Positions 21,056 through 33,845 of a stretch of DNA of 64,000 bases are shown here, piece after piece. Within the stretch, counting starts at the first letter, position 1, and each line of letters starts with the position of its first letter. The notes under the pieces were generated by a model. It was not told the origin of the DNA. It ran no database searches and saw only the letters and a list, made by a program, of their open reading frames with translations. The DNA lies in NCBI RefSeq assembly GCF_026210795.1, contig NC_089433.1, forward strand, positions 4,365,001-4,429,000, in the 5' to 3' direction. The position numbers and the translations under genes are program-made. The stretch comes from Rhizophagus irregularis (taxonomy: Eukaryota; Glomeromycota; Glomeromycetes; Glomerales; Glomeraceae).

Positions 21056-22828
21056 CAGTACTTGTTAATAAAACAGTCTCTTCCATTTCTTCCTCCCCTT
21101 CTCCAATGTCAGCATCATATCCATCATTAAAGGACTTTTCACTTTCTGCAAATTTCATCAAGTCATACTGCTGGTCTTGACGCTGGTCCAGCTGCTGGGT
21201 GACTGCGATCTTTAACTTTCCTTTATATCCGGAACGAGTCCAATGCAGCGCCAACAAAGGCGCCGCCGGTTCATTATTACAAAAACAATTGCCCGTAACT
21301 CGCTCACGTAATTTTCTATTATTTGGTTGTTCGGTTCTTAATCGGTCAATATATTCACGCAAAAATAATCGTAACTTAAAAAAATTAAAATAGTTGGTAA
21401 AATTAAAAATAGTTAGAAATAGTTAGTAAATAAATTAAAAATAGGTAGAAATAGTTAGTAAAATTAAAAATAGTCAGAAATGGTAAAATTAAAAATAATA
21501 AAAGCAGGAAGAAATACTCACTGTGTCAGATCTCCACTTAAGATCTTTAACAATAATATTGTTTCTCCTGTTTTCGCAATCAGTCTCGGATTCCTCGGGT
21601 GAATGGTAAGCGTTATTGTCAATTATTAATTGTAAGTCTTCGTCCTTAAATTTCTTGACTAATGAATTTTTCACCATCTGTAAATGTTTTATTAGTCTTC
21701 CTCTTTTTAATCTTTTCTGTATTAGATAAGAAGTTAGTATTAAGCAAATATATACACTGTACAAAACTTTATTTACTCACGTCGTGGCGTCTGGAATTGA
21801 AATGTTTTCTTTTTTCTTGCAGTTTTTTTCTTGACGATGACCAATTCTTTTTAAGGTGCTCTTCACGTCGATGATGATGAAGGGAGTGAATTATATCATA
21901 TAAAATTTCGTTAGAAATAGGAAATATATTATTATTAATATTTTCCATTATACTAGGTATAATATCATTAATAACGCGATTTCGCTGATTAGTGAATGTT
22001 TGACCCAAATCAATCCTTCTCCCTTCTGGTAACGCATCATACTTCCAAATAACTTCCTTCTATATAAAATCAACAATATCAGTTAATAAATATATATAAA
22101 ATTAATTTGAGATATCCTTATTTACCCTTAAGGCTTCTCTTAGATCTTTTGGCATATCACTTTTCGTCAAATAGAAGGGAGTATTTGAACTATTTGAGCT
22201 ATAGGAGCTGTCCGAATCACTTGAATCGTCTGAACTTGATTGGACTGGGGCTTTTCCCTTTGCTTTATCGCTGATGGCTTTTCTGGAATTTTTGTCGCCA
22301 TCGTTAGTATTTTTTTTTTTGACGGCCTTTTTAGTACCCCTGTATTTTTCATTAGTAGCACTGGTTACAGCGCTTACATCTTCTTTTTCATTAGTGGCGC
22401 TGGTTACAGCGCCAGCGCTTTCATCTTCTTTTTCATTAGTGGCGCTGGTTACAGCGCTTTCTTCACCTTTTTCACTAATACCGCTAGTTACAGCGGTGTC
22501 GCTTTTTTCCATTTTAATTGTTATATCCTCATCTGACGATATAAGAATTGGTTCTTGTTGAGAACCAGCCTGTGAAGAATCCCGTGAAGAAACAGCCCAT
22601 GAAGAAACAGCCCGTGAAGAACCTGGCACCCCATAGGGTTCATTATTTTGCTGTTCTTGTTGTCCTTGTATAATATTCGCAATTTTTTCAAAAAAATATT
22701 TGGCTTGTTGGGTAAAAGCTATTAATTTAGATAATCATTAGTTTTTAGTAATATCCTGATATCTGCTGTCCGCCGATCAACTTACCCAATAGCTCGTCTA
22801 CTTTCTCTAAATCTTTCTTATTGGACAT
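20871..22828 (-). CDS. CACTA accessory gene, copy 1 (five exons)
   Basis: Exons inferred from splice signals: 22828-22786 (MSNKKDLEKVDELLG), 22718-22126, 22059-21781, 21716-21522 and 21374-20871. Exon 2 carries Ser/acidic repeats and ends MPKDLREALR. Exon 3 (KEVIWKYDALPEGRRIDLG ... HHHRREEHLKKNW) is basic. Exon 4 has NAYHSPEESETDCENRRNN and DLKWRSDT. Exon 5 has WTRSGYKGKLK and then a Gln/Ser/Pro/Asp repeat tail (SNQQPSDQS units). All introns start GTAAG, GTAAA or GTGAG. The same motifs occur in the same order in the plus-strand gene at 28407-32942. CACTA elements often carry a second gene for a DNA-binding cofactor. That role is likely here but unproven. Confidence 0.65.
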
Positions 22829-23024
22829 ATTTAATTCAAATTTTTTAAATTTTTTTAAAAAACATAAAAATATCCACAGTATAGAAAGAAATCAGTATTT
22901 TTTTTTCAGATCGATTATTTTCATTATTTTTAACAATTTTAACAATTTTCAATTGTTCTAACAATTAACAATTAAATGATTAATAAATTTAATAAATTAA
23001 AATCTTGACAATTAATCATTAGAC

Positions 23025-23280
23025 TAATGATGTAATGATGTAATATTATACGCGAAATTTGCAGAAATTAAGCAACACCGGTATATGTTATATGTTATTT
23101 AATAACATATATCATTGACTTACAACTTTTCTATAATTTATTATTTGACTGTAACGATGTAATGATGTAATATGATACGCGAAATTTGCAGAAATTAAGC
23201 AACACCGGTATATGTTATATGTTATTTAATAAGATATATCATTGACTTACAAACTTTTCTATTATTTATTATTTGACTTT
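23025..23280. repeat. Tandem duplication, period about 127 bp
   Basis: Two nearly identical copies containing CGCGAAATTTGCAGAAATTA (starting 23051 and 23178) and GCAACACCGGTATATG, each with an internal TATGTTATTTAATAAGATATA palindrome. Confidence 0.85.
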
Positions 23281-23312
23281 ATTATTTGACAAATATTATA
23301 TCGAAATAAGAC

Positions 23313-23762
23313 TTACTCGCATATTTCACGTATTTTAATTTTACCGTCTTCATCCTCCTCACCCTCCTCACTTCTGATATTATTTATTTTGACAGAGGAT
23401 GCTAACATCAGAGCACTGCTGAACGAATTTACTTCTTGATTATTTAATAAAGTTCCCATTTCTGAATTATTAAGTAGGGATAGTTGAGTTTCTAATATAT
23501 CGATCTTTTGTTGTAGAAAATCATTTGCTTCTTTCTGCATACTCATGATTTCCATTAACGCACGATTACAGTTTTCTAATTCTACAACCTTTTTCCGAGA
23601 TTCTATATCCCTGATCGTTGCATGATTCGACATTATTTGTAAAGAGTCATTTACTCGCGTTAAATTCTCATTCTTTCGTATCAGGTTTTGCCTAATGTAT
23701 TTAAGGCTACTATGTTTATGCTTTCGGCCTATTATAACCCCTAGGATTAAAATAAAAATCAA
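23313..23762 (-). CDS. Small membrane-anchored coiled-coil protein
   Basis: The 149-residue frame starts with a short hydrophobic segment (MIFILILGVIIG), followed by basic residues. A coiled coil follows (about residues 25-100, e.g. KKVVELENCNRALMEIMSMQ), then an acidic end (SEEGEEDEDGKIKIREICE). It lies on the same strand as the transposase and accessory gene copy 1, inside the CACTA element. An upstream exon cannot be excluded, since the region before the ATG is coding-poor. I do not recognise it. Confidence 0.4.
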   Translation of the reverse strand: MIFILILGVIIGRKHKHSSLKYIRQNLIRKNENLTRVNDSLQIMSNHATIRDIESRKKVVELENCNRALMEIMSMQKEANDFLQQKIDILETQLSLLNNSEMGTLLNNQEVNSFSSALMLASSVKINNIRSEEGEEDEDGKIKIREICE

Positions 23763-23769
23763 TTTATAA

Positions 23770-24282
23770 CCTTTGACTATTTACAAAAAAATGAGATAAA
23801 AAAAAAATGCAGATATAAAAACCGAATATTGTGATATTCGTACGAAAGACCAATAACTATAAGAAAAAACCGGTATGAATATATAAGATAATTGTTAAGA
23901 ATGTTTATTATTATATTAAAGCGGAATCGGTTTATATAAAAGAAAATCGATAACCGTAAAAAAGAAACTGACTTGAATGTAATCTTTGTTTTCACCGACC
24001 TATTAAAATTGAAGGATATGCATTAAATTTTCAAGTAAATTTGTTCCATTTGATCATTATCGGTATACCTGTAATAAATTTTTGAAATTACAATCCACTT
24101 TCAAAAAAACTTTCAAACGTAAGAGATGACCGGCAGAAAGCTGATGAACTTATTTATCATTGAGTTTTTTTATAATCGGCACGATTTTTATTGCTGCTTA
24201 CAGACTAATTACTCATGCATGATTACCTTATAAGAAAATCAATCAAATAAATTATATTGGAACTTTTTTATTGTAACTTTAA
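23770..24282. other. Non-coding spacer in the CACTA element
   Basis: AT-rich, nothing recognised. Confidence 0.45.
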
Positions 24283-24480
24283 TGCTGCAGTGGCGTATTG
24301 GTTAGGGAATGTAATACCTGGATTATATTTCTGAGTTCAGTACCTGCTGTATGCATTACTTTCCAGAATATTTGACCATAACCGTGAGTTCTCTGGACCG
24401 GTTGGCTTGGATGCCGTGAGTCCTTTGGACCGGCCCGAGTCTTGATATTCTGATCTTTTTTGTATATTAACAACAGTCGA
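24283..24480 (+). repeat. Possible tRNA-derived SINE
   Basis: The 5' part reads TGGCGTATTGGTTAGGG, a good polymerase III A-box. About 33 bases on, GAGTTCAGTACC resembles a degenerate B-box (GGTTCGANNCC). The body contains two direct copies of a CCGTGAGTTCTCTGGACCGG-like unit, GC-rich against its surroundings, and ends in a T run. No full tRNA fold or target duplication was found. Confidence 0.4.
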
Positions 24481-24656
24481 AGGGTTATTTAACTATCATT
24501 TTAGTTACTTGAATTGAAATAGTCGTGTAACTAATTAATTACTCAAAATAAAAATATAATACATCGTACACTTCCATTAAATGTTAAAGTAAATCTGCAT
24601 ATTTAAAATTTATATTTTCACCAAACAATAGAATTCTATTATACCAGTAAAAATTC

Positions 24657-27600
24657 TCACAAATGAAACTGCCTATTTATTGGGATTACAGCATTATATG
24701 TGATAGGATTCTTTTTGCCAATTACAAATTCACCAGATACAAAGCGACTATATAGGTAATGAATTGGAATTAAACAATCTCGCTCTATCTCATAAAATTC
24801 ATTTCGCCAAAGTTCAATATTTGAGCTTTTTTCATCACCATCAATACTTGTATAAAATCGGGTTTTCTGGTTTGGCGCCGGTTTATACCATTTAACAAAT
24901 ACTAATCGATGTGTTTTAAGTTCACCCGAAATTCTCACAGTATGTTCAAAATAATACTGTACCTGACCTGGAAATAAGTCGGTCGTTTCATTGTTTTGGA
25001 TAAATTTCGCCAAAACATTCACATTTTTCAGGTATCGGGGTGCCATTGCCGATCTAAACACTTCTGCTGAGATCCTAACCCGCCCAAATTGATCAACCAT
25101 ATTTGGCACAACTATTGCATCTCTTGAACTGGTTGATGTTGACTCAGCAATTGTTACAAATTGCAAGTCGTAAGCAATATTATAATATTCGGTTAGGATT
25201 TGATAAATATCATCAGGCAAGGCAACCCGATTTTTACATGGCGTAAGCATTTCTCCAGGAAATGGTTCGCTACTGACAATCGTTTCATCAACTTCTTGGA
25301 AGAATACCTTTCTAAATTGATACAGCTCAGTGTAATTAAAATTATCGTAAGCTGCCAAACTTCTGGAAGTTGATCGTGGTTGAATTAATTTTAAAGCTTC
25401 AACAAGCTTAACATTATTTGATTGAACGGATACAAGGTTATCAAGTCTCCAATTCCGCATTATAATTCGTAAAAGTTTGGGTTCAATTTGACGATTACTA
25501 TTGGGAAAAGAGCCTATTGATATATTATTTAATAAATTATTAGCAAGCTTAAACGATTAAACAGTTCACAAAATACCTACTGAGGATACCGTTCATTCTT
25601 TCAAAGGAAAAACACCAGAAAGAATATAATGGACCATAATCCTGGCAACAATCGGCAATATGAAGATACAAATGGAGGTTTGGGGTTATTCTTTCCGGAC
25701 CATAATTTTCTTCAATTAACGTTGCAACTTTGAGCAAACGTTCGTGAGCTTCGTTCAATATGTCACAGTCAATAATTCGATAAACTAGCAGAGAACAAGC
25801 TCTAACGAAATTCCCCAAAATTTGTCGATCTGGTTCAGCGAGCAAATCCCACATCAACGGGATAGCATAAATTAGAACAAACGTTTTCCATTGGTCGGCC
25901 GTAAATCCGGAAAATCCTTCTCCAGTTGCGATTTTATTTGGAATACGCCCCAAATCCGTGGGTATTTGTATGTATTTTGCTCGCTTTTCCATTTTTTCTA
26001 GATCTTGTTTCGTGATCTTGTTGCCATCGATCCATAATTTTTTAATTATCCAATGGGCTATTCCGAGGAACAAACAGTGCATTGGATCTACGACAAGGTA
26101 CCTTATCGGATTAAAATACGGTAATCGAAGCAGTTCGGACCATCTAACATGGGTTGAACTCACATGACGTTTTCTTTCCTCCTCAGATTTACACAGTCTC
26201 CAAAGCTCAGCATTCCGTCGATGTTCATCCAAATCTCTTTCTACAAACCAGTCAACCATATCATCAAAGCCGCCAAAACTTGACTTATTTCCATTTCCAT
26301 TTGAATTTGCAGTTTTATAACACCTATGGCAGCTCACTGATGCTGATATGTGACCGCAGAGCTTCCTCGCCGCAGGAATGTCATTCGAACAGCATATTAA
26401 TGCCAATCGGATATTTTTTTCAGCGGCGGGAATCTCAATCCCATCCCAGAACTCTAATAACTCATCAACAATTGGAGCGAGATAATGGTTAATTTTGTGT
26501 AACTTAACCTCGCTTGGTCCTGGTAGTAGACCAAGCGTCAACATATTTTTTTTTTAAATCTAATTTCACGCGGTAGGTTACAAATAACCCCATAAATAGC
26601 CCCACAGCTGTATACAGATGACTCGAAAGGCTGAAACCAATCGAGATTAATCATAATTCCCAAGTGGGAATCTGCAGTCTCCGGTGTAAAAAATGGGACG
26701 TCTGAAGTGTCTGGAAAAGTTTTCCAGATTTTACCGTCATAAATATCTGCTAACATACCATTATTTACATCCCGATTGGTCCATTTTCGTAGTTGTTGCT
26801 TGAATTCTGGTCTCTGGTACAAATTGTTTATCTGTATTTTCAAATTCGGCAATGGAAATAACAATTTAGGGCGTCTTTTATTTCCATTACCATGCGGTAC
26901 TTGCACAGTTAATTCTATTCCGCAAAATTTTTCCTTCGGTTTCATTGGAAATTCTATATGCGTACATTTAAATCCTTCATCCGCAACAACATCAGCTATA
27001 TTATATAATGTATTACAGCTCGGACATACTGCGTAAGACATAGATTGGTTGTCGATTCGTAATAACTTAGTCGCAGTGTATAAAGAAGACGGGAAATCTT
27101 TGAATCTTGTCTGATTAGCATCCATTAATACTTGATGAAAAAACTTTATTAAAGAATCTAGTGCAACATCCGGCAAGCAAAATCTTGCTTGATATTTGAA
27201 TATCCATGTTAATATCCAAGAATCTGCAATATTAACATTTGTGTCGGGATATGCAAATTCTGAATCATTTTCGGGCGCAGCAAATTGTTCAACAGGATCA
27301 TCGTCCAAATCCATATTGTCTTCTGGAGAAATGTCACCTTCATATTCATATTCATTAATCAGTTCATTGCTTTCCTTATTGGTTTCCGGTTCCCGAAACT
27401 GGTCTTGTCTACGCCTTTTTTGAGGGACAAAACCGGCAAAATCTGATTCATAATTATTATTAAATGATGTTGACTCTTCTTGTCCGGTCATTTCTTTTGA
27501 TCTTGATGATCCTTCTACGATCGGACTATAATAGACGGTATGTGCTGGCTTAATTCGATTGTTTCCGGGTAAAAAAGGGACAAATCCGGAAATGCTAGAC

Positions 27601-27710
27601 GCTAAATGACGCTCTAAATCTAGATGTCTTTTTCTGGTTCTTTCATCAACATATTTGCCATTGCATTCCTTGCAATCACATGATACTTTATATCTAAGTT
27701 TTGTAGACAT
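24657..27710 (-). pseudogene. CACTA (tnp2-type) transposase
   Basis: Three coding blocks belong together. Block 27710-26538 has an N-terminal CDCKECNGKYVDERTRKRH zinc-finger-like start. Block 26544-25581 has LPGPSEVKLHKINHYLAPIV, CGHISASVSCHRCYK, DPMHCLFLGIAHWI and YGPLYSFWCFSFERMNG, characteristic of the tnp2/DUF4218 transposase family. Block 25513-24657 is the C-terminal part, VFVKWYKPAPNQKTRFYTS. Blocks 2 and 3 join over a 67-nt intron (25580-25514). Blocks 1 and 2 differ by one base in a run of ten A near 26545, so the gene is frameshifted unless the run length is a sequencing or assembly error. The joined protein would be about 1000 residues and would cut and paste the CACTA element. Confidence 0.85.
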
Positions 27711-28406
27711 GATTATGTTTTAGTAAGATCGAAGCGTTCAATGAAAAATTTGAGAATTTCTACGTATGTATCTTATAGCCTATTTATGAATGTCAAAATC
27801 GACGAATAAAGAGCTTTTAATATGTACAATTTCATATATTAGTCCAGTCTGAATAGACTATTATTGCTTAATGGCATGTGAAGATAGGAAATTGTACGGG
27901 ATATTAATGAAAAATTAATATTAATCGGGTTTTACTATAGCGAAACCAGAAAATTATCACGCGGTCCGTCCGTTTTGGTAATTCGCTCAAATGATTTAGT
28001 TGCAAAAATATCGGACTTGACCCTTCTGGTGACATCATCTTGACCCTTATTAAAATATATTATGCGGGTCAGCACCGCGTGGTGGGTTAAGAACGATACT
28101 GACATTCGCGAATTAATTATATTGCAGAGCGAAACGTTGTTCTTTTTTACCATATTATAAGTCTTTTTTTTTTGGTCTAAAATTTTCAGTTCTTTCAGTC
28201 CTTTATAGTAAGTAAAGTTATAAAATCTTGTCGTTGGATTTCTGCAACGACTGAAGTTAAAAGCCCGAAGGCTTCCGAGCCCTCTACCAACAAGGCTTCC
28301 TAATAGATAAAGAACCGGACCTTTTTTATTCCAGAGAACCTCGGAGGCTAACCGATACATAACTTTCTCTTTTTTTTTCAACATAACTTTCAATAGAGTT
28401 TACAAA
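27711..28406. promoter_or_regulatory. Probable divergent promoter region of transposase and accessory gene copy 2
   Basis: About 700 bp between two divergent starts (27710 minus and 28407 plus). It contains a 152-residue minus-strand frame (28393-27935) rich in Lys, Phe and Leu that I do not trust as a gene. No clear TATA pair was identified. Confidence 0.35.
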
Positions 28407-28999
28407 ATGGGAAACAAAAAGCTTCGTAAGGAAGAGTAAGTAACCCTTCGTGTCAGTTAACTTATCAAAAATTGAGATATATTTATAAATTTATACAAAA
28501 AGCAGCCCGGAATCAGAAATCTTATACGAATCTAGTTCAGAATCAGAATCAAAATCGGAATCGGAACTAGGTACATTTAGTATGTCGTATAATTCTGCTT
28601 ATTGTGTTCTAAACATTCTGATTCACTGCTTAATGGTCAATATACAATTGATAGAATTAAACCCGGAAGGCACTCAAATTCTTGATTCTGATTCTAGGCC
28701 AAGAGATGACAAGAAAAGAAAAAGGTCAAAAGAACGACGATACCAACATGTATCTGAAATGCCCAAAGATTTGAGAGAAGCATTAAGGGTAAACAAAACT
28801 TTCGCTGTATTTTTTATTTTTTATAAATTTACTGATAATAATATATTTTTAGAGAGATCTATTCTGGAATCAGGCAAGAATGCCTCAGGAAACTCAATTA
28901 GATATCGAAAAAACATTCGAGCTTCAAAAGGATCTTGTAGTTAAAATGATTGTGCCAAATTTAATGAAAACATTGGATCTTGACACCTACACCATAGGG

Positions 29000-31900
29000 C
29001 AGTGATGTGCATTGGAAGCTTCCAATGAAATTTATTGGAATTGGAAGTTCCATTGGAAAAAATTGGAAGAATTGGAAAGATGCCGATCTTCCAATGTTTC
29101 ATGTGCATTGGAAGCTTCCAATCAAAATTCTTGGAAATTGGACATAGTAATTGGAAGCTTCCAATGGAAGCTTCCAATACAAAATTAGTAATTTTATTGT
29201 CACGAATGACGTAAATGACACGTATATTAATTATCAAAATTACAATACGTTTTTATGTGATCGTTTCATTCTTTTTTTAATAATGAAAAGACCCAGAACC
29301 CACCGTCTTACTAAATATATAAAGGTTCTTGGAAAACAAAATTCATGTAATACCTACGCGGCATGTATTGCTTGTTTTGAAAGGTTGGAAAGTAGTGAAC
29401 TTTCAAGAAATACTTTTACAAATAAAAAACCGCAAGTTAAAAATTACTTGAAAAATTGTCCATATTTTCGAGAAAAAATTGGAAATCAAGAAGAACTAGA
29501 TGATATTATTAATTTGACAGATAATGAGATAGAAGAAGAAATATGTCAAAAACGTAAAAAAGTGGATAATGAATTTGGTAAGAATGATGAAAAAGTCTTA
29601 AAGTATTTAAAATCTTTGCAGTATAATTTCAAAATTCCAAAATTTAAATCAATAGAAGAAACAGGTTCGGTAAAGTCATTTGGGTCATTTGCTTCAACAA
29701 CATCTGCACGCAACTTTAATTCAAAAAATACAATTAAAAATAATCTCATTCGCACTCCTACTAAAAGTGAAATACCAAAATTTGAACGTTTTTTATTAAG
29801 AATGTCAGTAGCGAATGGTTTTGCATTTCAGTGGATTGATCACCCTGCAACCTTGGAACTCTTTGAATTTTTAAATCCACATCTCATATTACCAAATAGA
29901 AAAGCTCTATCTAATCGTATATTAACGAAAGAAACTGAAAACTTGAATACATTGAGAAATGATAAATTAATTAATGATAAAGTTGGGGTTGTATTAGCAT
30001 TTGATGGTTGGAAGAACATTTTAAATCAGCATATATTCGGATCATTATTTATATCATCTTCAGGTGAAATTTTAATATGGGAAGCTTTGGACATTAGCAG
30101 TGAACGTGAACGGTTAATTGAAGTAATACCAAAAATAACTGGATTAATTCAAGAAACTAAAAGATTAGGTATTAAACTTAATGCAATAGTGTCAGATAGT
30201 GCACCGGCTTATGCTGCAGCACGGTAAATAAATAAAATTATTAAAATGGATGCATGATTAATTTCAAACTATTACTTATTTAATAATTTATCATAGGCGA
30301 CGTCTTCGATTAGAATATGCAGAAATTGTCTTTCTTCCTTGTTTTGCACACCAATGTCAACTAGCAATCGGAGATATTTTTAAAGAATCATCAATTTTGA
30401 AAACTGCATCAAGTAAAGCAATTAAAATTGCTTCTTACTTTAAAAATGCAAATAATAGTTATTTCATTAGTAAATTGCGAGATATACAAAATGAATTGTA
30501 TGAGAAATATTATTCAATTGTAATTCCTGGTGAAACAAGATGGAACAGTCATTATTTCTGCTTTAAAAGTCTCATTCGATCTAAACAAGCTCTACGAGTA
30601 ATTTTTTTTTTTATTTATTTTTTATAATAATAATACGACAATTAAAAAAGTTTTTTTATTATTTTTAGAATTTGGCAATTCGTTACGAACGTCCACAAAT
30701 TGGTTCAGGAGATGAACTTTACTTGAATTCAGAACTTTGCCAAATACTTCTTGATAATGATTGGTGGGAAAAAATTGAGCTTTTGCAAGACATTTTATTA
30801 CCTTATTGTGGTGTTTTAAATAAGCTGCAATGTGATAAAGCGCGTCTTTATGAAGTGCTTCATGCTCTTGGATATTTTATGCAATTCTGGAAGCAATTTC
30901 CCGATACAGATTTGGGCAATCAAATGATCGATCGATTAGAAAAACGTTGGAGTCAATGGGAGCAGCCATTATTCTTACTTTCTTTTGCTCTCCATCCAAA
31001 ATATCGTTTTGCATATTTCAATTCTGACCTTAATAATTTATCATTTACTTCCTTAGGACGATATTTGACATATTATTATAAAGCATGGTTTAAAAAACGC
31101 CCATTACGATTATTATTGGAATTTGAAGATTTTCGTCAGAAAGTTGAACCATTTAATAATGAGACTTTTGAACAATTTGGAGATGATGCTTTTAAATTTT
31201 GGGGATACGTAGAAGGTGATTATAAAGAATTGGCTGCAGTTGCTTTAAAAATTTTTGGTATGTGTGTGAATGCTGCATCTGTTGAACGAATGTGGTCTTC
31301 CATGGGTTTTTTACATACAGTTCGTTGTAACTGATTAAAAGTAAGTTGTTTAAAGCTAGAACTTCATTATTTAGTTAATATATATATACCAATTTTGATA
31401 ACGAATTAATTAATTTAATTATTAAACAATGGTTTATTTATTAATTTATTTTATGGCGAGTTTTTTTATTAGATCCTTTAGTATTTGTTTGATGTTGGGT
31501 TTCTTATTTATTTAATTATCATTTCTTTTATTAATTAAAATATTAAAATTTTTTTTTTTTTAATAGAATGAAAAAATATTAGCAATGAGTCAACTTCGGG
31601 CATCTATTAATTTTTCGTTAAGAGAAAAGGAATTACAACAAAGTCAAATCCAATTTTTGGATTCAAATGCTCTTCCAATGGAAACTGATTCTGAAGTTTT
31701 TACGCCAAATTCAAATATTGAAGAGGACGAAGATATTGAAGATAACACTATTGTTACTCCTGAACATTGGGAACAAGAATTGAGAGAGTGGGAAGAGATG
31801 TTAATAGAAGAAGAGGTAGCACGATTGGAAGAGGAAGAGGAATTAAGGAGTAATTCAAATAATAATATGGAAGGTGATCTCTTAAGCGAATATATACATC

Positions 31901-32285
31901 CAGCAATAGACGAAAAAGCAAAATGGGAGCTTAAAAGTTTATTTAGTTCATCTCTTAATGCTCCTAATTACTTAAATATAGGATCAAATGAATAAAACAT
32001 AATAAAACTTTTTTTCGTTTAATGCCTTTAAAAATTTTCATTTTTATTTATTTATTTTGTCAAAGTGGGAAACAAATAAGAAGATGCTAGGTTGTGATCA
32101 AGGGACTGAAAATAGCCTTTAAAAATTTTTGTATTGGTATCTGATTTAATTTTATTGGATAAAATATGTTCGTGTAATAAAGTGCTTCCAAACTTCCAAT
32201 AAAAATTCATTGGAATTGGAAGTATGATTGGAATTGGAAGATTTGGAAGTCCAAATATGCTTCCAACTTCCAATGCCCATCACTG
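29000..32285 (+). mobile_element. hAT transposon, 3.3 kb
   Basis: Ends CAGTGATGTGCATTGGAAGC (29000) and ...CCAATGCCCATCACTG (to 32285) are inverted repeats. The 8-bp duplication CCATAGGG lies at 28992-28999 and 32286-32293, exactly as expected for hAT. Subterminal regions repeat ATTGGAAG/CTTCCAAT words. It contains one spliced transposase gene. It inserted into accessory gene copy 2 of the CACTA element. Confidence 0.95.
29283..31995 (+). pseudogene. hAT transposase (four exons, one premature stop)
   Basis: Exons 29283-30223, 30297-30597, 30669-31340 and 31567-31995 join in phase to 780 codons. Catalytic regions are visible: VVLAFDGWKNILNQHIFGS (first Asp), LNAIVSDSAPAYAAAR (second Asp), and the C-terminal hAT dimerisation/insertion region with VNAASVERMWSSMG (Glu). 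The N-terminus has CIACFERLESS followed by a Lys-rich part, a weak BED-finger candidate. One in-frame TGA at 31331-31333 interrupts RCN-LKNEKILAMSQLRA. CGA in that place would restore the usual Arg, so a single C-to-T change probably silenced it. The last exon is acidic. It would act in the nucleus to excise and insert the hAT element. Confidence 0.9.
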
Positions 32286-32942
32286 CCATAGGGGAAGGTG
32301 TCATATACGAGATGATCTATCAGCGGCACCGCCACAAAAGGGACAATCTTCGGGTCAAAAATAAATCAGAAAATGATATAAAGAAAGAAACAGGACGGAA
32401 ACACCAAAATTCACGATGATCGGAGGTAAATATAAATGTTATATTTTACTAATCATCCTAATCATCATTATTTATTTACGAGTTTTTTATAAAATAGAAA
32501 AGAAAAAAAAGATCAAAGACGATCAACAATTTAAAAAAAATTAATGATCCGTTGATTGAAAAGTTCAGTAACGAAGAATTGCGGCCAATAATCACAGAAA
32601 ACGGCTATCATAGCCCGGAAATTTCAGAAAGCGAGGACGAGCGAAACATAATCGTCATGCGTAACCTGCGATGGCGTTCCAGTACTGTAAGTGAATTTAT
32701 TGAAATGGGTTACATATAACTGGCATATGCTAATTCATTTTAAAACAAAGCTGCGCAGATTTTTGTACTATGTTGACAGTAATACAACAAAAGGCGACAA
32801 AAAGCGTGAACGGGTGTACAAGCCTAGTGAGTACGTTGAAGAAACGGCGCCGAATAGCGCGCCTAGTTGGACGAAATCAGGCTACGATGGGCCATTAAAA
32901 AATCCAGTTGCCAAGGCGATTAGTAAATTACAAAATAAATGA

Positions 32943-33845
32943 AATATGTCAGTAAATTTAATAAATATAAATAAATATATCAGTAAATTTAATAAATATC
33001 AGTAAATTTAATAAATATATCAGTAAATATAATGCTTGAGTCAAACAGATTGAAAAGAAATTAAAGACTGAGACAACCTTTTTGGTTCAATTTTCACAAT
33101 ACCTAATTTTTTTATTTTATTTCATCAACTGACAATCATACCGATATACCGATATATCAAGCTAATTTAGCTGCGGATTACCAGCCAGATTATTTTTGAC
33201 ATTAATTTAGAAATTGACATATATACGCAAAGTTGCTAAATTTTGTAAATTTCACGAGTCGGGCTAACTAATAAATCGGTATCCGTATTTGCAAATATAT
33301 TGTTATAATACGCAAATAGTCCAATTTGATTAGTGATCTGGATCATCGAAATTTAATCTGATTGGCCAGATCTCTGTTTGATTACGATAAATATGGAAAT
33401 AAGCACATTTTGTTTACAACAACCTTTTTACCTATTTGCGAATTTTTCTTCTTTTTGCCGTTTGCCTATTTGCGAATTTTTCTTCTTTTGCCGTTTTGCC
33501 TATTTGCGAATTTTTCTTATACCATCTTACGAATGCGTTGCCTATTTTTTGTTTATTTTTGCTTATTATATCACCGTTTACTTTCTACACCCATAATATA
33601 TGGTGTGAAATTATTGGACTCGTTCACTGACAATGGTTGACATACTGGTATGTCAGTTACTCAGCTGTACGAGTTTATAACAAATTAATAATAATAAGCA
33701 CTTTCACATTCAACAATCGTGAACGGGAATATTCCAATTTTATTCTGGAGACAGATACGGAAACTGTTATTTATCGCTAACCTTCACTATTTCCTTTTTG
33801 TAAAACAGGTTTCATTGAGTTGTGTTTCAAATATCCTCCTGTTTT
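32943..33845. repeat. Non-coding CACTA sequence with a 39-bp repeat
   Basis: Around 32945-33030 a short CAGTAAATTTAATAAATAT unit repeats. At 33425-33520 three copies of CCTATTTGCGAATTTTTCTT alternate with TTGCCGTTT. No gene is supported. Confidence 0.7.

Larger units (their letters stand above)
28407..32942 (+). pseudogene. CACTA accessory gene, copy 2, cut by a hAT element
   Basis: The start MGNKKLRKE (28407-28435) is followed by a GTAAGT donor. Later exons hold SESDSRPRDDKKRKRSKERR-like basic sequence and MPKDLREALR (28770-28795). After that comes an exon (MPQETQLDIEKTFELQKDLV) that runs into the CCATAGGG duplication of the hAT element. Beyond the hAT (32286 on) it continues EGVIYEMIYQRHRHKRDNLR, then NGYHSPEISESEDERNIIV with LRWRSST (32590-32685), and ends at 32942 with PSWTKSGYDGPLK. 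These match copy 1 at MPKDLREALR, AYHSPEESE, LKWRSDT and WTRSGYKGKLK. It lacks the Gln/Ser repeat tail. The hAT insertion and a TGA near 32417 suggest it no longer works. Confidence 0.6.

Noticed and set aside
20859-21068. Plus-strand Arg/Gly/Leu repeat frame
   Set aside because: Shadow of the Gln/Ser repeat on the minus strand.
27935-28393. Minus-strand frame of 152 codons between transposase and accessory gene copy 2
   Set aside because: Low-complexity composition, no motif, and it fills what should be the divergent promoter region.
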